From Desulfatirhabdium butyrativorans DSM 18734 (GTDB lineage Bacteria > Desulfobacterota > Desulfobacteria > Desulfobacterales > Desulfatirhabdiaceae), in NCBI RefSeq assembly GCF_000429925.1, contig NZ_AUCU01000015.1, positions 62,001 through 126,000 of the forward strand: a stretch of 64,000 bases of DNA. Reading direction: 5' to 3'. Under the pieces are notes generated by a model. That model was given only the letters and a program-made list of their open reading frames with translations. It did no database searches and was not told the DNA's origin. The position numbers and the translations under genes are program-made. Positions 17,052 to 26,317 of the stretch are shown here, piece by piece (position 1 is the stretch's first letter; the number at the start of each line of letters is the position of its first letter).

Positions 17052-19259
17052 TCAGATATTGGACTGTTGCATCTGCTGGAGGCGCTCACACAGGAAGGAG
17101 TATCGTTTCGCGATGCGATCGTTCTTGATGCCGATGGCAAGCGCTTTTTTCGATCCAACCAGAACGACGAGTTTTTTTCCACGCGTGACGGCCGTATAGA
17201 TTAGGTTTCGCTGCAGCATGACATAATGCTGGGTCAGAATCGGAATGATGACAGCCGGATACTCCGAACCCTGGGACTTGTGAATGGAGACGGCGTATGC
17301 CAGAACGAGCTCGTCCATGTCCGGAAAATCATACGCGACGTCCCGGCCGTCAAAGCGGACAATGGCCTGCTGATCTTCGAGATCGATGGCGACAATCCGG
17401 CCGATATCGCCGTTGAACACGTCGCGGTCGTAATTGTTGCGAATCTGCATCACCTTGTCGCGGACCCTGAAGGCGCGGCCGCTTCTCAGGATGGCGGTGC
17501 CGGACGGATTGAGCCGCTGCTGAATCACGGTGTTCAGGTTGGTTACGCCTGCAGTCCCCTTGTTCATGGGGGAGAGCACCTGGATATCGTCGACCGGATC
17601 GAAGCCGAAACGTTTGGGGATGCGCTCGGTCATCACCTGCAGGATGGTATCGACGGCTTTTTCGGGATCTTCCCGTTCGATGAAATAGAAATCCGAAGCG
17701 GCGTCTCCTGTGGTTTCAGGCAGGAAACCCCGCTGAATGCGGTGGGCATTGACGATGATCCGGCTGTTTTTCGCCTGCCTGAAAATGTCATTCAGGGTGA
17801 TCACCGAGACGAGACCGGATCGGATGATATCGGAAAGCACGCTTCCAGGACCTACCGAAGGCAGTTGGTCGATATCGCCGACCAGAATCAGCCGGGTGGA
17901 GACGGCGACGGCTTTCAGAAAATGGTACATCAGCACGATATCGATCATGGATGCCTCATCCACGATGATCAGATCGGCATCGAGCGGATGATTTTCGTTT
18001 TTCTGAAAGCCGCCCTCATGAATGCTGTAGGAAAGCAATCGGTGAATGGTCTGGGCCTCGCATCCGGTGGCCTCCTGCATGCGTTTGGCCGCCCGACCCG
18101 TAGGAGCCGCCAGCAGAATCTTCTGATGCAGGGCTGCAGAAATGCCGATTACAGCCCGGATGATGGTGGTTTTGCCGGTGCCCGGCCCGCCTGTGATGAC
18201 CATCGTCTTTTGGGAAACGGCGGTCCGGACGGCCTCTTTCTGATTTTCGGCAAGGATGACGCCGATTTTCTGCTGGACCCATTTCAGTGCTTCCTCCATA
18301 TCGAAAGCGCGTGACACAACCGGTCCCAGCGAAAGAATTTTCAGCCTTGCCGCCACGCGGGATTCGCAGACGTGGAATTTCTGCAGGTATACGAAAGAAG
18401 CTTCCCGATTGGCCGGCTGATCCGGATTGGGTTCGATGGTCAGCATCTGGCTTTGGGCAAGCCGCTCGATGGCCTCCGCGACGGTTCCGGTGTCGATCTC
18501 GAGAATTTCGAGGCAGGATTGCAGGAGCTCCTGAAAAGGGCAAAAGACATGGCCTTTTTCGGAGAGCTGGTGCAGCACGTAGATGATGCCGGCTTCGGCC
18601 CGTTTGGGCGAGTCCCTGGGAATCCCGAGTTTTTCTCCGATCCGATCCGCCGTCAGAAAGCCGATGCCAAAGATTTCCATGGCGAGGCGATAGGGGTTTT
18701 CCCGGACGACGGCAATGGAATCGGCCCCATATTGTTTATAGATTTTCGTCGCGAAGGCCGGGCTTACGCCGTGGCTTTGCAGGAACACCATCACTTCCCG
18801 GATTTCTTTCTGATCCTCCCATGCCTGCCGGACAAGCGCTATGCGTTTTTCGCCGATTCCCGGGACGCCGGCCAATTGCTCGATGCGGTTTTCGATGACA
18901 TCGAGGGTTTCGGTGCCAAAGCGGGAAACGATGCGCTCGGCCATCTTCGGGCCGATGCCCCTGATCAGACCGGAGCCGAGGTATTTGCGGATTCCCTGCA
19001 CCGATGCCGGCGTTCGGGTCTCGTATTCGAGGATTTTGAATTGTTCGCCGTACTTGGGATGGGTGCTCCAGAATCCTTTCAGTGTCAGGACCTCGCCCGG
19101 GGTGGGCGAGAGGATATGCCCGACGATCGTCACCAGATCTTTGCGTCCACGAACCTGAATTTTGGCGATGAGGTACCCGGTTTCTTCGTTCTGGTGGGTA
19201 ATCCGTTCCAGGAGTCCGGTCAGGGTGACGGCTTCCGCATGAGTCGCTGTTTCGGACAT
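17052..19259 (-). CDS. recD2: RecD2-type ATP-dependent DNA helicase
   Basis: The 735-residue SF1B helicase is of the RecD-like type that lacks RecBC partners. It has an N-terminal OB-like region and helix-hairpin-helix repeats (IRGIGPKMAERIV, LAGVPGIGEKRI, IFGIGFLTADRIGEKLGI). The motor follows with ITGGPGTGKTTIIRAV (Walker A, about 355-370), DLIIVDEASMID (Walker B), VGDIDQLPSVGPGSVL and late motif AYAVSIHKSQGSEYPAVI. It unwinds DNA 5'-3' in repair. An alternative TTG start six codons upstream is less likely, though neither start has a strong ribosome binding site. It stands alone between repeat-containing spacers. Confidence 0.93.
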   Translation of the reverse strand: MSETATHAEAVTLTGLLERITHQNEETGYLIAKIQVRGRKDLVTIVGHILSPTPGEVLTLKGFWSTHPKYGEQFKILEYETRTPASVQGIRKYLGSGLIRGIGPKMAERIVSRFGTETLDVIENRIEQLAGVPGIGEKRIALVRQAWEDQKEIREVMVFLQSHGVSPAFATKIYKQYGADSIAVVRENPYRLAMEIFGIGFLTADRIGEKLGIPRDSPKRAEAGIIYVLHQLSEKGHVFCPFQELLQSCLEILEIDTGTVAEAIERLAQSQMLTIEPNPDQPANREASFVYLQKFHVCESRVAARLKILSLGPVVSRAFDMEEALKWVQQKIGVILAENQKEAVRTAVSQKTMVITGGPGTGKTTIIRAVIGISAALHQKILLAAPTGRAAKRMQEATGCEAQTIHRLLSYSIHEGGFQKNENHPLDADLIIVDEASMIDIVLMYHFLKAVAVSTRLILVGDIDQLPSVGPGSVLSDIIRSGLVSVITLNDIFRQAKNSRIIVNAHRIQRGFLPETTGDAASDFYFIEREDPEKAVDTILQVMTERIPKRFGFDPVDDIQVLSPMNKGTAGVTNLNTVIQQRLNPSGTAILRSGRAFRVRDKVMQIRNNYDRDVFNGDIGRIVAIDLEDQQAIVRFDGRDVAYDFPDMDELVLAYAVSIHKSQGSEYPAVIIPILTQHYVMLQRNLIYTAVTRGKKLVVLVGSKKALAIGIKNDRIAKRYSFLCERLQQMQQSNI

Positions 19260-19554
19260 GGGACCACGCAATGGCAAGAGGGTGGTGAAGGATTTTCAAG
19301 TACTCGTGTGATGCGGAAACCTTAGAGCAAGGCGGAAACAAGATCAAGAAATAGATGGCGTGAGGCAGGTAGCAGTGGGCAGTGGGCGGTGGGCAGTGGG
19401 CAGTCTGTAGGGGCGACCGGCCGGTCGCCCCTACAAGATCCAGCGTAGGCCACCGTTGTGAATAACAGCATCGATCAGGAATGATGCCCAAATCATCATT
19501 CCTGGGGGCAGAGTCGCACGCCATCATCATGGATCGGCTGAACAAAGGGATGGT
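19260..19554. repeat. heptamer array followed by a perfect 28-bp palindrome
   Basis: From about 19372 to 19404 there are four to five 7-bp units (GCAGTGG and one GCGGTGG). They are followed by an exact palindrome at 19407-19434 whose halves are GTAGGGGCGACCGG and its complement. The same module, with fewer units, lies at 16852-16891. No gene is seen in this spacer. Confidence 0.65.
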
Positions 19555-20307
19555 TCATCGCCCCTCGTCGGGTCCGATCCGCCGAAGAATCTCCCCGCGG
19601 GTGGAGATGACGACCGTGCTTACGGCAATGTTCTTTCCGGAAGCTTCCATCGCCTTCCGGACGATGAAGGGCAGCCCCGAGCAGCATGGAACCTCCATGA
19701 CGAGAATGGTCAGGCTGCGGATTTCGTTCTGCAGAAAAATCTGCGTGAACTTCTCGATGGCCTCCTGAACGTTGTCGAACTTCGGGCAGCCCAGCAATAC
19801 CCGTCTGCCCTTGACGAAGGTCTCATTCATGGCGGGGTAGGTTACCGGAACGCAATCGGCCACAACCAGCAGGTCGGCGCCTTTCAGAAACGGGGCGTTC
19901 GGCGGGATGAGCCGAATCTGGATGGGCCAGTGGGACAGATTCGAGCGAATGTCGGCATTCGGACCCAATTCGGCCGGGACATTGGCCTGATCGCAGCTTG
20001 TGGCGGTCCGGAGGTCCTGAATGCCTGCCGATGGACACTTGGGTGCATGCTGTTTTTGCTGGGCCTGCTGAAGATGCGCCTCGACGGCATTCTCGTCGAA
20101 CTCTTCGGCTTCCCGCTCGATCAGGGTGAGCGCACCGTTGGGGCATTCACCGATGCATGCGCCGAGCCCGTCACAAAAGACTTCATTGACGACACGGGCT
20201 TTCCCGTCGATCACCTGCAATGCTCCCTCGGCGCATCCGGTGACGCACTGCCCGCAGCCGTCACATTTTTCCTCGTCAATCTGGATGATCTTGCGTTTGA
20301 CTTTCAT
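19555..20307 (-). CDS. 4Fe-4S ferredoxin-domain protein
   Basis: The 250-residue protein starts with a ferredoxin domain: CDGCGQCVTGC near residue 14, then CDGLGACIGECP, where the usual second cysteine is a leucine, so this site has three cysteines. The C-terminal part contains DLLVVADCVPVTYP, VLLGCPKFDN and VMEVPCCSGLPF. It is the known anaerobe-specific ferredoxin-like protein of unexplained role. The start ATG 20307 is favoured; the ribosome binding site GGGGGA comes from the edge of repeat family B, which abuts it. Upstream in-frame codons run inside the repeat and are rejected. Confidence 0.8.
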   Translation of the reverse strand: MKVKRKIIQIDEEKCDGCGQCVTGCAEGALQVIDGKARVVNEVFCDGLGACIGECPNGALTLIEREAEEFDENAVEAHLQQAQQKQHAPKCPSAGIQDLRTATSCDQANVPAELGPNADIRSNLSHWPIQIRLIPPNAPFLKGADLLVVADCVPVTYPAMNETFVKGRRVLLGCPKFDNVQEAIEKFTQIFLQNEIRSLTILVMEVPCCSGLPFIVRKAMEASGKNIAVSTVVISTRGEILRRIGPDEGR

Positions 20308-20432
20308 GATAATCCCCCATGCAACCGGGGTTTCACCCCGATGAATGAAAGTCGCAGTAGCGAGCCTGGACAAGCAGGGTTTTTTCGCCTTTATTCTGCC
20401 TCCTGCCTCCTGCCTCCTGATATTCGACTTTC
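20308..20432 (-). repeat. repeat family B copy with three heptamer units
   Basis: Read on the minus strand, this copy begins GAAAGTCGAATATCAGGAGG and carries three 7-bp units of GGAGGCA type. It ends CTGCGACTTTCATTCATC, GGGGTGAAACCCC and GCATGGGGGATTATC, directly before the ATG at 20307. The outer parts form an inverted pair (AAAGTCG and CGACTTT). Related copies lie at 842-941 and 27926-28035, and a divergent one near 24463. Confidence 0.7.
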
Positions 20433-20497
20433 TTAGGAACCTCATCACTTCTCATTGATGGGCGGTTTGCCGGCTGCTCGCCAATCCCCCGCCGTCG

Positions 20498-21226
20498 TTA
20501 TGACAGCAGAACCTCTCTTGCCGTAGCCCTTCCGGCATCGGTCAGAAAGGATTTTTCGATGATTGCGGAAATCCGTTCGGCTGGAATCGGATTTTCTTTC
20601 CGGTTGTCCTCGATGTTGGCGATGAGATCGGCATCGTAGACGGCCTGGAAATTGGGTGTTTCCACATCCCTCGGATGGTGGTGGTGCCCGACGATGTCGC
20701 AGACCTCATCGATCAGCTCCGCCTTGGCGTTCAGTTTTTCCAGGATTGATCGGGCAATGGGCGGGCCTTCCAGTTCCTGGAATCGGGCCGCCGTACTCTG
20801 GTGTTTTCGCTCGGCCTCGTGGATGCCGATGTCGTGCAGGTAGGCGGCGCTGAGAATGACGGCCAGCATGCCGCCGATCTGCTTTCCGATGCGCTCCGCA
20901 TAACGGGCCACCCGGGAGGCATGACCGATCCGCTTGAAATCGCTCTTGAAATATCGCTTCATCTCGACAGCCACCCGATCCTTGAGCAGGTCTTCCCGCT
21001 GGGCAAGAGCCTCTTCAGGCAAGGTGCCGATGCACTGCTCGGCATAAGGGCAGTAAGCGGCGCAGCCGAAATCCAGGGCCGGATTCACGAACCGGTGCCC
21101 GCATGCCGGACATTTTCGCGTCGTGTCGTCCTTGAAGAATTCGACCGCTGTACCGCATTTGGGGCAGGTGGCTTCGTATATCGCACCGGGTTTCCAGTAC
21201 TGGGTGTCTTGGCCGGGACATTTCAT
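20498..21226 (-). CDS. HD-domain phosphohydrolase with zinc-ribbon N-terminus
   Basis: The 242-residue protein begins with two zinc-ribbon CxxC pairs (CPKCGTAVEFF, CPACGHRFVNP) and a further Cys-rich stretch (FGCAAYCPYAEQC). An HD domain follows, with GHASRVARYAERIG, AAYLHDIGIHEAERKH and CDIVGHHHHPRD. HD proteins of this kind hydrolyse nucleotides or phosphate esters with a metal pair. ATG 21226 follows TGGAGG. It lies just downstream of hcp on the same strand (68 bp apart), so it may share regulation with the nitrosative-stress gene; the substrate is unknown. Confidence 0.82.
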   Translation of the reverse strand: MKCPGQDTQYWKPGAIYEATCPKCGTAVEFFKDDTTRKCPACGHRFVNPALDFGCAAYCPYAEQCIGTLPEEALAQREDLLKDRVAVEMKRYFKSDFKRIGHASRVARYAERIGKQIGGMLAVILSAAYLHDIGIHEAERKHQSTAARFQELEGPPIARSILEKLNAKAELIDEVCDIVGHHHHPRDVETPNFQAVYDADLIANIEDNRKENPIPAERISAIIEKSFLTDAGRATAREVLLS

Positions 21227-21294
21227 CGGATGCCTCCAGAAGGAAACGGGGCGATCATGGGGGATCGCCCCTTCGATTGTTTGCAGGGGACTTC

Positions 21295-22908
21295 CTATCC
21301 GAGGATGGCTTTCAGGTCCGCCTCGGGTGTGGTAATGGGCATGATGTTGAAATTCTTTACCAGCACGTCGAGTACGTTGGGCGTGATGAAGGCCGGGAGC
21401 GAGGGGCCAAGCCGGATATCCTTGATGTCGAGGTAGAGCAGGGTCAGCAGGATCGCGACCGCCTTCTGCTCGTACCAGGACAGGATCATCGACAGGGGCA
21501 GATCGTTTACCCCGCAGTTGAATGCATTGGCGAGCGCCACGGCGATCTGGATGGCGGAATAGGCATCGTTGCACTGGCCGATGTCGAGCAGCCGCGGAAT
21601 GCCGCCGATGTCTCCGAGGTCCTTGTCGAAAAAGCGGAATTTACCGCAGGCAAGGGTCAGCACGACGCAGTCCGAAGGCACCTGCTCGACGAATTTCGTG
21701 TAATAATCCCTGCCGGGTTTGGCGCCGTCGCAGCCGCCGACCAGAAAGAAATGCCGGATGTTCTTGTTCTTGACGGCCTCGATCACTTTGCCGGCAACCG
21801 ACATGACAGCGTTTCGGGCGAAACCGACCAGGACGCTCTTGCCGGGCTTGTCTTCGGTGAATCCGGGCAGGGCGAGGGCTTTTTCGATGACAGGGGCGAA
21901 ATTCTTGTCCGCAATGTGCTTGACTCCCGGCCAGCCCACAAGACCCGTGGTGAAAATGTTGTCCTGATAGCTTTCCTTGGGTTTCTGGATGCAATTGGTC
22001 GTCATCAGAATGGCGCCCGGGAATTCGGCGAATTCCCGCACCTGGTTCTGCCAGGCTGTTCCGTAATGGCCGTAGAAATGGGCGTATTTCTTCAGTTCCG
22101 GATAGCCGTGGCAGGGCAGCATCTCACCGTGGGTGTATACGTAAATACCTTTGCCTTCGCTCTGCTTCAGGATTTCTTCGAGGTCTTTCAGATCATGCCC
22201 GGAAACCAGAATGGCCTTCCCTTTTTTGGCGCCGAGGGGCACCGAAGTGGGAACCGGATGGCCGTAATGCCCCGTGTTGGCGGCATCCAGCAGTTCCATG
22301 GCCCGCAGATTGATTTCCCCGCATTTGAGGACGAGCCCCACCATTTCATCGAGTCCTGCATTGGGATTGAGGGTCGCGGCCAGTCCCTCATAAATGAACT
22401 GGAAAACCTTGTCGTCCGCTTGCCCCAGAATGGCGGCGTGATCGGCATAGGCCGCGACGCCTTTCAATCCGTAAATCAGTGTTTGCTGCAGGCTCAGAAT
22501 ATCCGGATTGATGCTTGGATCGGCCTTTACGCCGACCTTTTCGCCTTGCTCGATCAATCCGGCAAGGGTTGAGGCCGGTTTGAAAGTGAAGGCATCTTCG
22601 TTTCCGGATAGGTTGAGCTTGCTCTTCAGACTGTCCCGATAGGAAACGGCCTTGGTGATGAGCGCCGGAAAGCGTTCCGGATCGAAGTCCACGTTGGTCA
22701 GGGTGGAGAAAACGGCCTCACAGGCGAAACGATCCATTTCACGGTCCGTGATGCCTGCCTTGGCGGCTGCCAGTGCCGCCTTGGACATGCCTTTCATCGC
22801 ATGGATCAATAAATCCTGCAGCACTGCCACTTCGGGTTGTTTGCCGCAGACTCCGATTTTGGTGCATCCTTCACCTTTGGCGGTTTGTTCGCATTGGTAA
22901 CAGAACAT
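21295..22908 (-). CDS. hcp: hybrid cluster protein (hydroxylamine reductase-like)
   Basis: The 537-residue protein has the N-terminal cluster motif CYQCEQTAKGEGCTKIGVC (C-x2-C-x8-C-x5-C, class I type) and the hybrid-cluster ligands in PVPTSVPLG, SGHDLKDLEEIL, HGEMLPCHGYPEL, CGKFRFF and MILSWYEQKAVAIL. Hcp protects anaerobes from nitric oxide and related species. The start MFCYQCEQ (ATG 22908) is the conserved N-terminus; the longer frame is rejected. A Crp/Fnr gene diverges at 23069, and a dyad between them is a likely operator. Confidence 0.96.
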   Translation of the reverse strand: MFCYQCEQTAKGEGCTKIGVCGKQPEVAVLQDLLIHAMKGMSKAALAAAKAGITDREMDRFACEAVFSTLTNVDFDPERFPALITKAVSYRDSLKSKLNLSGNEDAFTFKPASTLAGLIEQGEKVGVKADPSINPDILSLQQTLIYGLKGVAAYADHAAILGQADDKVFQFIYEGLAATLNPNAGLDEMVGLVLKCGEINLRAMELLDAANTGHYGHPVPTSVPLGAKKGKAILVSGHDLKDLEEILKQSEGKGIYVYTHGEMLPCHGYPELKKYAHFYGHYGTAWQNQVREFAEFPGAILMTTNCIQKPKESYQDNIFTTGLVGWPGVKHIADKNFAPVIEKALALPGFTEDKPGKSVLVGFARNAVMSVAGKVIEAVKNKNIRHFFLVGGCDGAKPGRDYYTKFVEQVPSDCVVLTLACGKFRFFDKDLGDIGGIPRLLDIGQCNDAYSAIQIAVALANAFNCGVNDLPLSMILSWYEQKAVAILLTLLYLDIKDIRLGPSLPAFITPNVLDVLVKNFNIMPITTPEADLKAILG

Positions 22909-23023
22909 GGTCAGTCTCCTTTCTCGTTGTACGGGGGTTGATTCCGAATGGGTTCCGGGATATATCCCGAAAACCGATCGCCTGAATTGGATGGGGTTAT
23001 CGCATACACCCGATACAAGCGCC

Positions 23024-23037
23024 TTGACCTGGATCAA
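23024..23037. promoter_or_regulatory. candidate HcpR operator in the hcp/hcpR divergent region
   Basis: TTGACCTGGATCAA is a near-perfect dyad in the 160-bp gap between the divergent hcp and Crp/Fnr genes. It closely resembles the HcpR motif described for sulfate reducers (TTGAC...GTCAA). It lies 32 bp upstream of the regulator start. Confidence 0.6.
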
Positions 23038-23068
23038 AAAATAAAAAAATTCTGGAGATGGAACCGCC

Positions 23069-23761
23069 ATGGACCCAGTGCTCGACATTATGGCCCGTGC
23101 GCCACTGTTCAACGGACTGTCTGGAGATCAGTTGGCGAAGCTGCGCGCCATCGGCACCATTCAGGAAGTACAGAAAGATCAGACGATTTTTTCGGAGGGT
23201 GAGAGAGCCGACGGTTTTTATGTGCTGCTCTCGGGAAAAGTGAAAGTCTACAAGACGTCCATGGACGGCAAAGAGCATATTCTGCATATTCTCGGCGCTG
23301 GGGAGCCTTTCGGGGAGGTACCGGTGTTTATCGGTGCGAATTTCCCGGCAACCGCGCTCAGTCTTTTGCCATCCCGGATCATGTTTTTCCCGAAACGCCG
23401 ATTCATTGATTTGATTGCGGCCAACCCGCTGATTGCCCTCGGGATGATCGGGCTGTTGTGCCTGCGTCTCAAGGAGTTTACCCATCAGATTGAAAACCTG
23501 GCGCTGAAAGACGTTTCAGCCAGGCTTTCCTCCTATCTGCTGCATCTGCTGCAGGAGCAGCAGATGCAGGGACCATCCATCCGGCTGAAAATATCGAAAG
23601 GTCAGCTTGCCGGGGTTTTGGGAACGGCCCCGGAAACCTTGTCCCGCGTTTTGGCCAGACTGAGTACAGCCGGTTATATCCGGGTGCAGGGGCCGGAAAT
23701 CACCATTTTGAATCGCGAAGGGCTGAAAGAGGTTATGGAATCCGGCAAGTGGGGCGGATAA
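23069..23761 (+). CDS. hcpR: Crp/Fnr-family regulator, HcpR-like
   Basis: The 230-residue protein has an N-terminal cNMP-type beta barrel (FYVLLSGKVKVYKTSMDGKE, GEPFGEVPVF), a long dimer helix and a C-terminal winged helix with the recognition helix GTAPETLSRVLARLS. No FNR-type cysteine cluster is visible, as expected of HcpR/Dnr proteins that sense nitric oxide with heme. The gene is divergent from hcp, the classic HcpR arrangement. GGAG at 23054-23057 supports ATG 23069. Confidence 0.85.
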   Translation: MDPVLDIMARAPLFNGLSGDQLAKLRAIGTIQEVQKDQTIFSEGERADGFYVLLSGKVKVYKTSMDGKEHILHILGAGEPFGEVPVFIGANFPATALSLLPSRIMFFPKRRFIDLIAANPLIALGMIGLLCLRLKEFTHQIENLALKDVSARLSSYLLHLLQEQQMQGPSIRLKISKGQLAGVLGTAPETLSRVLARLSTAGYIRVQGPEITILNREGLKEVMESGKWGG

Positions 23762-23802
23762 ACGGGCTACCGGCGTTCCCTGCTTCCTTGGGAGAATGGC
23801 AG

Positions 23803-23841
23803 GAACGGGGCGGCCATTGCATTGATGCCGCCCCGTTCTTT
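23803..23841. terminator. bidirectional terminator between hcpR-like and rubrerythrin-like genes
   Basis: GAACGGGGCGGC (23803-23814) pairs perfectly with GCCGCCCCGTTC (23827-23838) around a 12-base loop and is followed by TTTC on the plus strand. It sits in the gap between convergent genes. Confidence 0.7.
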
Positions 23842-24317
23842 CAGGCCTTGAATGCCGTCAATTCTTTGGCGAGCAGCCGAATATGCCCCATTTCTTCCTT
23901 GATGATCGCATCGAGCCGATTCTTTCCCAGACCTGCCGGGACCAGTTCTTTCATGCCCAGGTAAAAAACGATGGAGTCTTTTTCAGCCTCGATGGCGGCC
24001 TTGAGGATTTCTTTCATGGATGCCGTGTCAATGGTTTTTTCAAAAAACACTTTGGTATCGGCCAGGGCTTTCAGATACAAGGCGGCATCCCCTTGCGGAT
24101 CGAAGGTTGTCGGCGTTTTTTCCTTTTCGTTCAACTGTGCCCGCATGTCCGTAAATGTTTTTTCATGGGACACTTCCATCTGGCTCAGCTTCTCCAGAAA
24201 TGCCTTTGCAGACGGATCCTGGATGTTTTTTGCAGCACCGGCATAAAATGCAGCGCCGTTTTTCTCGATTTGTTGCGCCATTGCAAAGATGTCATCCGCA
24301 TTGAAATCGAAACTCAT
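23841..24317 (-). CDS. rubrerythrin-like diiron protein without rubredoxin domain
   Basis: The 158-residue protein is a four-helix ferritin-like domain with diiron ligands in two repeats: EKNGAAFY with EVSHE, and EAEKDSIVFY with KEEMGHI. No CxxC rubredoxin tail follows. Such proteins reduce peroxide or store iron in anaerobes. ATG 24317 is favoured after GGAAGGA; an in-frame ATG seven codons upstream is possible. It faces the hcpR-like gene, in a small oxidative and nitrosative stress neighbourhood. Confidence 0.85.
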   Translation of the reverse strand: MSFDFNADDIFAMAQQIEKNGAAFYAGAAKNIQDPSAKAFLEKLSQMEVSHEKTFTDMRAQLNEKEKTPTTFDPQGDAALYLKALADTKVFFEKTIDTASMKEILKAAIEAEKDSIVFYLGMKELVPAGLGKNRLDAIIKEEMGHIRLLAKELTAFKA

Positions 24318-24696
24318 GTGTCCTTCCTTTCTGGTCAATTAAATGTTTATGGAAGATGCCATTTCGTGGCATGCAGGAATTCGGCGAATCGCTTTTACAA
24401 CAACACATGCTCATTGCGGTTTCGCCACCCCTGTCGATGAAAATCCAATTCGACATTCCTTCGAAAGTCGCGCTGGCGGCTTTCATCCAACGGGGTGTGG
24501 CCCCGGCTGCATGTGGGATTCCTACGAAAGTTGCTCCTTCGGCTTCCGCCGGGGTGACAGGCCACACTGCCGACCGCCTACCGCCTACTGCCGACTGTTC
24601 TCACGATAATTGCTGAAAACCGGTTTGTAAAGTGACGATGCTCCCCCCTGGCCAAATGAGGCAATACCGGGTGGAAGTGCCTGGCTGCCAACGCCA
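24318..24696. repeat. spacer with divergent family B copy and heptamer units
   Basis: Positions 24463-24532 show the right part of repeat family B in diverged form (GAAAGTCGC, GGCTTTCATCCAACGGGGTG, GGCTGCATGTGGGATTCC). At about 24571-24598 there are four 7-bp units (CTGCCGAC-CGCCTAC type). The stretch 24415-24463 also resembles the reverse complement of 28160-28205. No gene is seen. Confidence 0.5.
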
Positions 24697-26160
24697 TCAG
24701 CGGGAGAGACCGAAAAAATTCCGAATCCTATCGATCCAGCTTGTTGCCTCATCCATCTTTTGTTCAGGCGACGCGTTTTGTCGTTGAAGCGATTGCTGGC
24801 GCTCGGCCAGTTTTTCGGCGATCATCACCGAGATGGTCTCATTTTGAGCGAGAATCCTGGAAAAAACAAGCTTGTCGATCCGCAAAACAAGGGTATCTTC
24901 GGTGGCCTTTACAGTAGCGGATCTGGGTTCCCCCGTCAGCAGACTCATTTCCCCAAAGAATTCTCCTTCTCCAAGAAATGCAATGGGGTCGTTGCCGTAT
25001 GCATCGACATAAACGGCGCACCTGCCCTGATGAACGATGTACAGCGAATTGCCAGGCTCGTTCTGCTGAACGACGGTTTCTCCTGTTGCATAGATTTCCC
25101 GGCGGATATTTTTGGCCAGCAGCGCACGTTCCTCACGGGAGAGAGGCGCCAATATCGGAACGGCCTCGATACGATCGAGCAGCTTCCGCTGGTCTTCCAC
25201 ATCTGTGGATGCCTGCAGCTTGCGTTCAACATGGGCAAAACGGACATCCCGGATGGGAAAGGGGATGGGTATCCCTTCCCGCCGGAAGGTGTACCACAAT
25301 TGTGTCAAAATATCGGATTTCAAACGGGGTTCGGTGGAAAACTGGTTATGCCAGAAGCGAATTTCGTATTGAACGGAAAATTCCGAAAAATCGGTCAGCC
25401 AGATTTCAGGCTCCGGGTGACGGTAAACTGCGGGGTGGTCTCCCAATATTCGAAGAATCGTTTTCCTGGCTGTGTTGGGTGGAACCGTGTAATCGATGCC
25501 GATTCGAATGGATGCGACGACGCGCCGGTCAGGCTTGGAATAATTGATGAAGGAGTGGGAAAAGATTTCGGCATTGGGGATAAAGATCGTCTGTTGTTCA
25601 CGGGTCAACAACCGGGTGGATTTCCAGTTGACGCCGACTACCAGGCCAAGATGGTCGCCGCATCGAACCCAATCCCCGTGATCGAAGGGTTTCTCCATTT
25701 GCAGCAGAAGGCCAGAAAAGAAATTGCTCAGGATGGATTGGGCTGCCAAGCCCGCGACGACCGTCAACGCTGCCGAGGTCGTGACCAGACTGATCAGGTT
25801 GATGTTGCTTTTGAACCTGAGTACCATGAGCAATGTGGCTGTATAGGCTACGAAGAGGATAAAGTCCCGGGTGATCGCAGCCAACGGTTTTTTGCCCCGC
25901 ACCTGGAGCGGGATTTCGATGGAGAGAGATAATGCAAGCCGGATGAAGGCCCACGTCAGGGCGATGGATGTCAGAATATGCAGCCACTGGAACGGCCAAT
26001 CCGTCAGGCCGAAGCGTTGCAGTATTTCGATGACCAGTCGCAACAAACAATACAGCAGGAAAAACAGGATGGGGATTCGTGGGAACTGGGGCCGCTGACG
26101 GGAAAAAATACCATAAGCTGTCAGGAGGCACGACGCTGCAAGAAGGATGGCAATGGTCAT
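24697..26160 (-). CDS. MscS-type mechanosensitive channel fused to a cyclic-nucleotide-binding domain
   Basis: The 487-residue protein has about four N-terminal helices, an MscS pore helix and beta domain (AALTVVAGLAAQSILSNFFSGLLLQMEKPFD-type region, then GDWVRCGDHLGLV and FIPNAEIFSHSFINYS), and a C-terminal cNMP-binding domain (GNSLYIVHQGRCAVYVD, GEGEFFGEMSLLTGEPRSAT). It is a probable cyclic-nucleotide-modulated mechanosensitive channel of the bCNG type, in which the added domain usually desensitises gating. ATG 26160 lies at the start of the first membrane helix. It is a single gene with no operon partner. Confidence 0.88.
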   Translation of the reverse strand: MTIAILLAASCLLTAYGIFSRQRPQFPRIPILFFLLYCLLRLVIEILQRFGLTDWPFQWLHILTSIALTWAFIRLALSLSIEIPLQVRGKKPLAAITRDFILFVAYTATLLMVLRFKSNINLISLVTTSAALTVVAGLAAQSILSNFFSGLLLQMEKPFDHGDWVRCGDHLGLVVGVNWKSTRLLTREQQTIFIPNAEIFSHSFINYSKPDRRVVASIRIGIDYTVPPNTARKTILRILGDHPAVYRHPEPEIWLTDFSEFSVQYEIRFWHNQFSTEPRLKSDILTQLWYTFRREGIPIPFPIRDVRFAHVERKLQASTDVEDQRKLLDRIEAVPILAPLSREERALLAKNIRREIYATGETVVQQNEPGNSLYIVHQGRCAVYVDAYGNDPIAFLGEGEFFGEMSLLTGEPRSATVKATEDTLVLRIDKLVFSRILAQNETISVMIAEKLAERQQSLQRQNASPEQKMDEATSWIDRIRNFFGLSR

Positions 26161-26317
26161 GATGTGCCGTGGGCCGGAGGGGGTTGAGAGGAGAGGCCGG
26201 GACAGCACCTCCCCTCACGGTAATGAGGGAAGCCCAATTGGGTTCTTCCGGCATGCGATCCGCGTCGATATCGGGATCGCAACGCCAGGGAAGATATTTG
26301 CAAAAAGCCGGGGTGTT

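Noticed and set aside
16852-19434. CRISPR-like array from repeated units and palindromes
   Set aside because: The units are contiguous seven-base repeats with no unique spacers, and no cas genes are near.
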